NCBI GenBank assembly: GCA_037044905.1
Contig: JBAOKB010000105.1
Span: forward strand, 620,001-684,000
Reading direction: 5' to 3'
DNA: 64,000 nucleotides
DNA from: Hortaea werneckii
Taxonomy: Eukaryota > Ascomycota > Dothideomycetes > Mycosphaerellales > Teratosphaeriaceae
The translations under genes were made by a program, and so were the position numbers. The notes under the pieces were generated by a model. It was given only the letters and a program-made list of their open reading frames with translations, made no database searches and was not told the DNA's origin. Positions 58,044 through 64,000 of this stretch are shown piece after piece (positions within the stretch are counted from its first letter, which is position 1; every line of letters begins with the position of its first letter).

Positions 58044-58494
58044 GGTAGCGGTGTTGCCAGTGTATAGCGTCCGGTCTCACAATGCCGCCGACGCTGTTGA
58101 AGACCGGGACTGCGGAGCGACAACGGGATTATAAGGAAAGATGGATGAGGAGTTCAAAACAGTGCCCACCTACGGAATGGTTCCTTGCATTGGCCTGGCC
58201 AGTAAGGCCGATGTCTCTGCCGTTGTCCTAGCCGGGCAGCAGTCACAATGCTGACTTCGCCCGGCCGACGTGTGGGAGCTGCCCCAGTTGGACTCCAGGT
58301 GGGGAGCTCCCCGCAGCTGCCAATTCCTTAAGCCGAACCCAAATGCCGACATCGCAGCTTCACATCGCGGCCGACTTCCGGGTGTTGTCTCGACTAATAA
58401 TCGTGTAGGGAGCGGAATAATGCGCGCTGTGGAACAAAGTGATGGCAGCAGTCATGTATACACTAACGAGATAAAATGACGGATTCCGCTCCGT
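58044..58494. other. Intergenic: ThDP-enzyme promoter and SERINC 3' region
   Basis: 451 bp between two minus-strand genes. In-frame sequence directly upstream of the ThDP ATG (58044-58076) reads TLYTGNTAT and could be a further coding exon, but it is closed by an in-frame stop. Otherwise nothing supported. Confidence 0.4.
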
Positions 58495-60131
58495 CTATGA
58501 ATAGTCAAACCTGTCTGGCAGCATCACCGGTGCACCCAGAGTCCACCCGAAGATGCCATAGCATACCCAGGCGCTGACAATCTTCACCCAACTCGCCCAG
58601 TACGTGCGGCCGACTGGCACAAAGTCGCCCTTTTCTATCTTGTGATCGCCGCCAATGTTCTGTGTCAGTAGCGTTGCCACCCAGGCAGTCGCGAGCATGA
58701 AGATGATGTGGAACAGCGTGTAGTTGTACTGTGTGCCGTTCTTCTCGTCGTCGTTCTTGTGCTTGCCCGACGCCGACTCCATCTTCATCGTCGCTGTCGT
58801 CGTCGTCCAGTGCTGAGGCTGGCAGCGCACCTGATTCGACTGCGCGGCGTAGGGCCTCTTGCCGCATCGCCCGTCGGCTTTCAGGCTGTGTGTCGACGAG
58901 GCCATGGGAGCCGCTCTCCTCGGTTTCGACTGGCGAGTATCCCGCCGGCTTAGCTGTGCCCATGGCCAGGCCGTAAGTCGCCGCGCGCGTGGTCGTGTAA
59001 GCGCAGGTCACAAAGGTGACAATTGCGCCAATAAAAATGCTCGCAGTCCTCGTACCGGTAGCGCGGACGAGCGGGTTGCAGTGCTTGTCATCAGGTTCCA
59101 TAGCGACTGCGGAGAAGGTGAGGTAGGTGCAGTAGATGCTCACAGTCGCGGCTTGAGCAAGGCCAGCGCGAGGGTTAGAAGCCTGGATTGTAGGGTGAAT
59201 GCTCATCACGGAAATGGAGATCAGCAGAATGAGGTTGATCTGGCCAAGTCAGTGGATGCATGTCCCTATCCAACAGCAAGAACAACTTACAGTGATGGCA
59301 GCTTGATTCATGCTGCAGCCCGAGTGCGCAAAGAAGATGTACATGACAATCGTCATGGCAATTGCGCCCAGGTACATACCCAAAGTGCTTCCAATAAGCA
59401 CACCTCGCCAAACCCCAGAGTCTGTGTCTTCAATCTTCTCAATGCAGAACTCAGCGAACGTGTGCGCCAAGTCCACCAGCAAGATCAACCGAGCAGCAGG
59501 AACAGCACGGCGCCCACGAGCGCCACGTAATTGCCCCAGATTTCGAAGAAGCGGTTCGGAATAAGGAAGCTGATCACGATCAGACCAATCCAGGCCAAAA
59601 CCTTAGGACCCCAGAATCCATTCTGAATGCCTGCCCTCTTGTCCCTGGAGTTGTTGACACCAAGCAACATCATACCCAACAGGAAGTGCAGCAGTCCCAA
59701 AGCAAAGTTGACGCGGTGGACAGCCGTAAACCCGAAGCATTGGCTCCCGCCGCAATCGATCTGGACGTAGTCGAGCATGACATGTTGGAGTTTCTTAATC
59801 GCCCAGGGTGTCAGGAGGATCCAGGATAGGAGTGAGTTGAGGAGGAGGATGAGGGCGTAGGCGATTCGGGTCATGATGCTGTTACCGCAGCTGCCGCACG
59901 AGGTACAGATGGCGCTGGAGTCCGGGGGTCAGTACGTCTAGCTACACACTTTTGCAGGATGAAATTCAAGCGTACCTGCATGTCGCCGCGCCGCAGCAGG
60001 AACCAGCAAAGGTGAGGAGCTGTGATTTGGGATCAGTATGCGATGCGACGGGGGGTGTAGTTGTGGCGGAGGAGCCGTACTGTTCCTACACTCGGGACCG
60101 CCATGAGCGGCAAGGAGAGTAATGCGCCCAT
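58495..60131 (-). CDS. tms1: SERINC/TDE1-family membrane protein (Tms1)
   Basis: Multi-span endomembrane protein; the family is linked to serine incorporation into lipids in animals, and its function in fungi is poorly known. Exons 60131-60081, 60019-59976, 59914-59291, 59239-58495. Splicing gives MGALLSLPLMAVPSVGTLLTFAGSCCGAATCSAICTSCG, the Cys-rich N-terminus typical of the family. Then come RIAYALILLLNSLLSW, GCGGSQCFG-type loop (DCGGSQCFGFTAVHRVNFAL), PNRFFEIWGNYVALVG, SGCSMNQAAITINLI, and the end of the last helix WASWVKIVSAWVCYGIFGWTL. About 10-11 hydrophobic spans. Frame breaks near 59490 (GGTTGATC, where an added T gives LGLILLVDLAHTF) and near 58781 (before ESASGKHKNDDEKNG). About 480 residues, normal size. 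Confidence 0.9.
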
Positions 60132-60555
60132 TCTGGTCTGCTGCTGCTGTCGATCCGAATGTAAATGCGAGCAGCGAACGGTTAGTCGGCGGTTGTGTAT
60201 CTTGAGAATGCATTCGCAAGTCGCAGTCTGATCATCAGTGAACGCACGCGCCACCGGGACGGGTTGGATACGTCAAACGCCCAGGTCGCTGCTCGGATGG
60301 GTCGTCCCGAGGTCGGCAACTGGATCTTTCTGGAGAACGTAGAGTTACGATGTATATACCGATGACAACGTACATTTTGATCGATATCTGATGTTGCACG
60401 CTCCATTCTCAATTGGAAAAGACAATCCATAGTGCCAACCGAACCATGGCTCCGTGCAGTTGACAAGGATCGCCAAAGGCATCGCATCGTACAGACTCTC
60501 TCACCATCTCCCCACTGCCCAATGCCTCCTAGGTCATACTCCCTCTCACCTCCCC
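60132..60555. other. Intergenic: SERINC promoter and SET-gene 3' region
   Basis: 424 bp between two minus-strand genes. No gene or motif supported; the left end must hold the tms1 promoter. Confidence 0.4.
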
Positions 60556-61438
60556 CTACCCAATCTCCCCTTTCCCTCCCTTCCCCAACCCCTTCATCAT
60601 CCCTCCTCCAGGCAAATGCCCATCCCCCACAACACCACACCGACACACCAACCCCGCATCAACAAAATACCTCGCCCCATACTGGAACGTCAGCTCCTCC
60701 TGCGGCCCTATCTCCCGCAAAGCCTGGAACAGCACCACCTGCCTCTTCCCGACACTCTCCCCCCAAACCCTCACGTTGGGCGGCACGACGAGTTGACGAA
60801 CCGCGTCCAGTTCCCCGCCCGCTCGGCGTCGATGATGGCTGTCCCAGGGATCCAGAGGCGGTAGAGCGATGTCGATGCCGTGGATGTGGTGTTGGGATTT
60901 GGGAGGGGGAGCAGCTCTCCAATGTACTCGTCTAGCCATTGGCCCTTTCTAATCCGGACATTGGGTGCAGTGAACGCGCCGTATCCCATCTCCCCCGGCC
61001 CTCGGATCTCGATGCTGCTGCTGGGGAGCAAGTTGGAGGTGCGGAAGGCGGCGTAGCATTTGGGACCGCACTATCCGTTGGGTTTCCCCCGGAGGAATTA
61101 GTATGGCTTTTGTGCTGCTGGGTAGGGAGGTGAAGTGCTTACGGCTGGATCATCGCTGTATCTTCCGCAGTGCAGACACATGGCTTCCGGGGATCTACAT
61201 CTCACCACGCCCGCTGCGGATTTGGGGACTTGGCTTTCCCGGCCTTGCGGCCTTTTCTTCTCTTGCCCCTGCCGCCCTTCACGGCAGCATCACCGGCCGA
61301 TGGTGCTTCGGAGAGCGCCCTCGCCCACACCTGCCGATCCATACGGTGTCTGGTGATCTTGGCTGGCGGAGTAGGTAAAGTATGGAGACGCCCGCGTCTC
61401 TCGAGGTTGTAGGCCTTGAATGGTATGTCCTTGGCCAT
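60556..61438 (-). CDS. SET-domain protein with an N-terminal Cys-rich segment
   Basis: Putative lysine methyltransferase. Start ATG at 61438 (MAKDIPFKAYNLERRGRL); a basic Lys/Arg-rich stretch (GGRGKRRKGRKAGKAK) could be a nuclear signal. Then CLHCGRYSDDPA, intron 61071-61142, and CGPKCYAAF: four Cys in CxxC...CxxxC spacing that may bind zinc. The SET core follows: GPGEMGYGAFTAPNVRIRKGQWLDEYIGELLPL, YRLWIPGTAIIDAERAGNWTRFVNSSCRPN (the N-x-S-C-x-P-N element of the SAM pocket), and EELTFQYGARYF with a post-SET-like CRCG. Two frame breaks at C runs: near 61222 (CCCC before KSAAGVVRCRS) and near 60783 (CCC, between SCRP and NVRVWGES). About 290 residues. Substrate unknown. Confidence 0.78.
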
Positions 61439-62411
61439 TCTTGGCAAGGGTGTAGTATTCAATTGCTGGATGGGGTGTACGGATTGGATTCGCTGGACAA
61501 AGAAGACTGACTGACAAAGGAGAGGAGATATGGGAGCGTAGTTGAAATGTATACTTACAAAGGACAATAGACTGAGAGGATGTATTGTCGATTCGTCTCT
61601 ACAATATCTGCTATTGTGAAACGGTTTAAAGCATATGGAGAAGCTCACATGTGGAGTCGTATTGACAATAGCTAGTGGGAGAATGAATAGAGCGCGGAAC
61701 GCTGCAGGTGGGAACCTCACTTCACTTCATTTGCGTGGTGCAAAGAGACCCTTCATCCGCCCTCGTGCCAATTGGGGTGTCCTTACAATGGATATGAAGC
61801 ACTCCAAAGCAGCCAAGATAACCCCTGGTGGATGCGGGAGTAAATGGAACGGTGGCTGTAAAGACCTGGTAGCTGGCTCAAAGCTGCCCAGAGCGCCTGC
61901 CTCCTTCTGCCGCGAATACTTTAGCTTGCAGTAGAAGCCTGAGCTATACGATTACCAATCATGTGTTTTGAGAGCTAAACAGTAGACGTACAAGCATCCT
62001 GACCTCCCGCGCGACGTTTGATAAGAAGTAACCTACCTACCCTCCATGCGAAACAGATGATGTCTCAGTTCGTAGGGACGAAGAAGTTGACCCTCAAAAG
62101 CTCATGAAACCACGGACATCCTCAAACATCAGTAGGAACATCGATGCCAATCTCTGGACCTGCTGCAAACTGAGGAGTAAAGTCGTACAGTAATTATACT
62201 ACACCGCCCATCGCGCCCGAGCTGGTCAAAGCCACAGCCTAAAGAGCATCCACAGACCGAGTGCCGTCCTGGAGGGAAGAGACGCCATAGAGAGAGAGTC
62301 AAGAGGTCCCACCAGTCAAAAGCGGATTAACCGCCTACCTTTCCACTTCCAACAAACATCTCTCCAAACTCATTCTCTCTCCCAATCAAAGATCCTAGCA
62401 AGATCCGCCAT
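61439..62411. other. Intergenic: SET-gene promoter and OM14 3' region
   Basis: 973 bp. Plus-strand frame 61635-61934 is Arg/Lys-rich and has no recognisable feature, so it is not called. Nothing else supported. Confidence 0.4.
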
Positions 62412-63303
62412 CTACTTCTTCGGCGGGTACTTGTTCTTAAACAGCCACTGACTAACAAAGTAATCGCCGACACCGAACAGGCCCACGACACCCGCCCACG
62501 CACCAGCGACCTTCCACGTCAGCGTCCCGGCCTTCTGCATCCGGTACGCCTGCGCGCTCAGCAGCGCCGCCAGCGCGCCAATCACCACCACGTTGCCCAC
62601 AACAACCGGGTTCTTCTTATTCTTCGCCGCCCACTCCTCAGCCTCACGCGCCTCGCGCTCCGCCTTGTCCATCCCCATGCCGGCCTCCTTCTTCAACTCC
62701 TTGTAGTTCTTGCTCGCCGAGCTCTTCACGGCATCGTACTCCTTCTTCGCTTCCGTGCTCAGCTCCTGGTATTTCTGCGCGGCTTGCGCCTCGAGGCGCT
62801 GCGCGTCCGTCTCGGCTTTCCGGCCGAACTCCTTGGCGTCCTGGCTGACTTGCTGGCCCGCGCGGTGGGCGTCGGCGGCGGCTTGCTCGGCGGCTTTCTG
62901 TTGGTCCGCGTACGAGATTGTTTGCAGGTGCTCGTCGGCGGAGTTGAGGGATTCGAGGGAGTGACGCCCGAGTCCGAGTGGGCGATTTCGGGGACGGTGT
63001 CGGGGATCCTTTGGAGGAGGTTAGCATGGTGGAGGAAACATGCGCGGTCAGGTGATGCGATGGTTTGAGTGAATGGATGAGGAGGAGAAAGAGGCGAACA
63101 TACTTCTCCTCATCCGACTGCTCGGGGCCCTTACGGGCAGCTGCGGCGTAAGACATTTCTTCGCCTTCGCTGGGTGCAATGCTGGTCTGGCTCTGGGTCA
63201 AGGGGTCAGGGGTGGATGTGGATGTGGGTGCAGGTGCAGGTGCAGGTGTAGGAGTATCGGAGTCGCTATTGGGACGGCCTAACAAACCGGCGGGGGTGCT
63301 CAT
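62412..63303 (-). CDS. Mitochondrial outer-membrane protein, OM14 C-terminal domain type
   Basis: Start ATG at 63303 (MSTPAGLLGRPNSDSDTPTPAPAPAP...), with a repeated Ala-Pro/Ser-Thr-Pro tract from a GGTGCA-type DNA repeat (about 63220-63250). Then MSYAAAARKGPEQSDEEK. Intron 63009-63103 joins to IPDTVPEIAHSDSG. The middle is a long charged helix (ADQQKAAEQAAADAHRAGQQ..., LSTEAKKEYDAVKSSAS). The C-terminus has two to three hydrophobic spans and ends GDYFVSQWLFKNKYPPKK, closely matching the fungal OM14 C-terminal domain. Yeast OM14 is an outer-membrane protein implicated in ribosome recruitment to mitochondria. One frame break near 62962 (between SDSGV and HSLESLNSADEH; one added C restores it). 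About 265 residues. Confidence 0.85.
63220..63255 (+). repeat. GGTGCA-type hexanucleotide repeat inside the OM14-like gene
   Basis: Short tandem units (GTGCAG/GGTGCA) encode the Ala-Pro repeats of the OM14-like protein on the minus strand. Copy number may vary between strains. Confidence 0.65.
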
Positions 63304-63752
63304 AGAAGGCAGGTGTGGAGGGGAAACAGGAAAGATGGGAGGGAAGCAAGGGGTGCGGGCGAGAGGGCAGGGCAGCAACGGTGGAAAGCGGGATGATCGG
63401 GGATCGCGCAGAGCAAACGCAGAGCAAAGCTGGTTGTCACGCGTGAAGTTGGCTTCCGAGTCTCCGCCTGCCGTTTCAGTGCACAGCCGTTTGAAGGTGA
63501 TGTGATGCAATGTGTGGCGTATCAACATGTGGCGCAAGCTGAACGTTTCTGATCATCCATAGTACCAGTTGGTACTTCGCAGTAAGGAATATTACCTTAG
63601 GAAGTCTATACACTAGAGTCTATACACTAGACATTCTTTCACATGCTAAACCACTTTACATTACTTGACCTTACCTATTCCTCTTCATATCACGTGAGAT
63701 TTGAAGGCTTGCCGTCCCAAGAAGGTGCAGGGAAAGGATATAATAAGTCAAG
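63304..63752. promoter_or_regulatory. Divergent promoter of OM14-like gene and UCH37
   Basis: 449 bp head-to-head region. It includes a perfect tandem duplication of a 14-mer at 63603-63630 and a TATAATA stretch at about 63739-63745, only some 10 bp before the UCH37 ATG, too close to act as a TATA box for an ordinary leader. Confidence 0.4.
63603..63630 (+). repeat. Perfect 14-bp tandem duplication (AGTCTATACACTAG x2)
   Basis: Two adjacent identical 14-base units, 63603-63616 and 63617-63630, between divergent genes. It could be a recent slippage product or a doubled binding site. Confidence 0.8.
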
Positions 63753-64000
63753 ATGAGCGGCGGCTGGAATACTATCGAATCAGGTATGTTCGCAATGCCT
63801 TTCATGAGCTTTGATGTATTGGGAGCAGCACTAACGACATAGATTGAACAGACGCCGTCCGTTCGCCATCCCGTTCCAAATCGCATTCAATAACGACATC
63901 ATCCACTGACTTGCATTCAAAATAGGGCGTCTTCACTTACCTCATTGAATCGCTCGGCGTCAAGAATGTCCAATTCGAAGAGCTCATCTCCCTCGACCCC
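63753..64000 (+). CDS. uch2: Ubiquitin C-terminal hydrolase UCH37/UCHL5 homologue (5' part only)
   Basis: Proteasome-associated cysteine deubiquitinase, family C12. Exon 1 is 63753-63783 (MSGGWNTIES plus one base). Intron 63784-63851 ends CAG. The next exon appears to be only 5 nt, 63852-63856 (ACGCC), completing Asp-Ala. Intron 63857-63925 (donor GTCCGT, acceptor ATAG) leads to exon 3 from 63926, GVFTYLIESLGVKNVQFEELISLDP, which continues past the window edge. The joined MSGGWNTIESDAGVFTYLIE is the standard start of the UCH37 branch, including the ESDAGVFT ubiquitin-binding element. Reading straight through either intron gives stops. Catalytic Cys and His lie outside the window. Confidence 0.88.

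Noticed and set aside
1..64000. tRNA, rRNA or CRISPR features
   Set aside because: I scanned by eye for tRNA B-box (GGTTCGANTCC-like) sequences, rRNA-like blocks and spaced repeats and found none convincing; a covariance-model scan would be needed to exclude divergent ones.
1..64000. Programmed ribosomal frameshifting as the cause of the frame breaks
   Set aside because: Breaks occur in about 20 unrelated genes, in both directions and without a common slippery heptamer or downstream structure, so a shared recoding signal is not supported.
1..64000. Transposon or RIP-mutated repeat
   Set aside because: No reverse transcriptase, transposase or long terminal repeats, and no extended TpA-rich, stop-dense blocks were noticed; intergenic AT enrichment is mild.

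Overview
The window looks like nuclear DNA of a filamentous ascomycete (Pezizomycotina; Dothideomycetes would be my guess, not shown). The evidence is short introns (about 48-200 nt) with GTRAGT-type donors, CTRAY-like branch sites and CAG/TAG acceptors, monocistronic genes on both strands, and fungal versions of UPF2, Spc24, OM14, glycogen phosphorylase and PDR-type ABC transporters. I found no ribosomal RNA, tRNA, transposon or CRISPR array.

Layout. 0-8 kb: the 3' end of an unknown gene, a GH115 alpha-glucuronidase (+), a convergent secreted GH130-like glycosidase (-), and 3-hydroxyisobutyrate dehydrogenase (-). 8-24 kb: Rad26/UvsD (ATRIP) checkpoint protein (-), CDP-diacylglycerol synthase (+), glycogen phosphorylase (+), and GPI inositol-deacylase BST1 (-). 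24-36.5 kb: mitochondrial helicase IRC3 (-) divergent from UPF2/NMD2 (+), a small alanine/serine-rich ORF (-), kinetochore Spc24 (-) divergent from fission factor FIS1 (+), and an F-box/2EXR-like protein (-).

37-48.5 kb is more accessory: a cyclin-like protein (-), a metallo-beta-lactamase-fold hydrolase (-) divergent from a carboxymuconolactone-decarboxylase-family protein (+), a PTEN phosphatase (+), a sarcosine-oxidase/amadoriase-type flavoenzyme (-) divergent from an amino-acid permease (+), and a small secreted protein (-). 50-64 kb: a PDR ABC transporter (+), a thiamine-diphosphate enzyme (-), a SERINC/Tms1 membrane protein (-), a SET-domain protein (-), an OM14-like mitochondrial outer-membrane protein (-), and the first exons of UCH37 ubiquitin hydrolase (+), cut by the window edge.

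How the genes fit together: most are unrelated housekeeping genes. Two divergent pairs could be functional units: the flavoenzyme with the permease (uptake and oxidation of modified amino acids), and the lactonase/lactamase-fold enzyme with the CMD protein (ring or lactone catabolism). GH115 and GH130 suit plant cell-wall or oligosaccharide use.

The strongest unusual signal is technical or evolutionary: most multi-exon or long genes, including UPF2 and the normally essential CDS1, carry one or more net one-base frame breaks, often at short homopolymers or CC/GG doublets. Frames on both sides match the same family, so I annotate each as one gene and give the break positions. Uncorrected assembly indels are the simplest explanation. 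I saw no convincing novel biological system. The most interesting gene-structure points are a 5-nt micro-exon in UCH37, 16-nt and 19-nt exons in FIS1, and a GC-AG intron in the secreted-protein gene.
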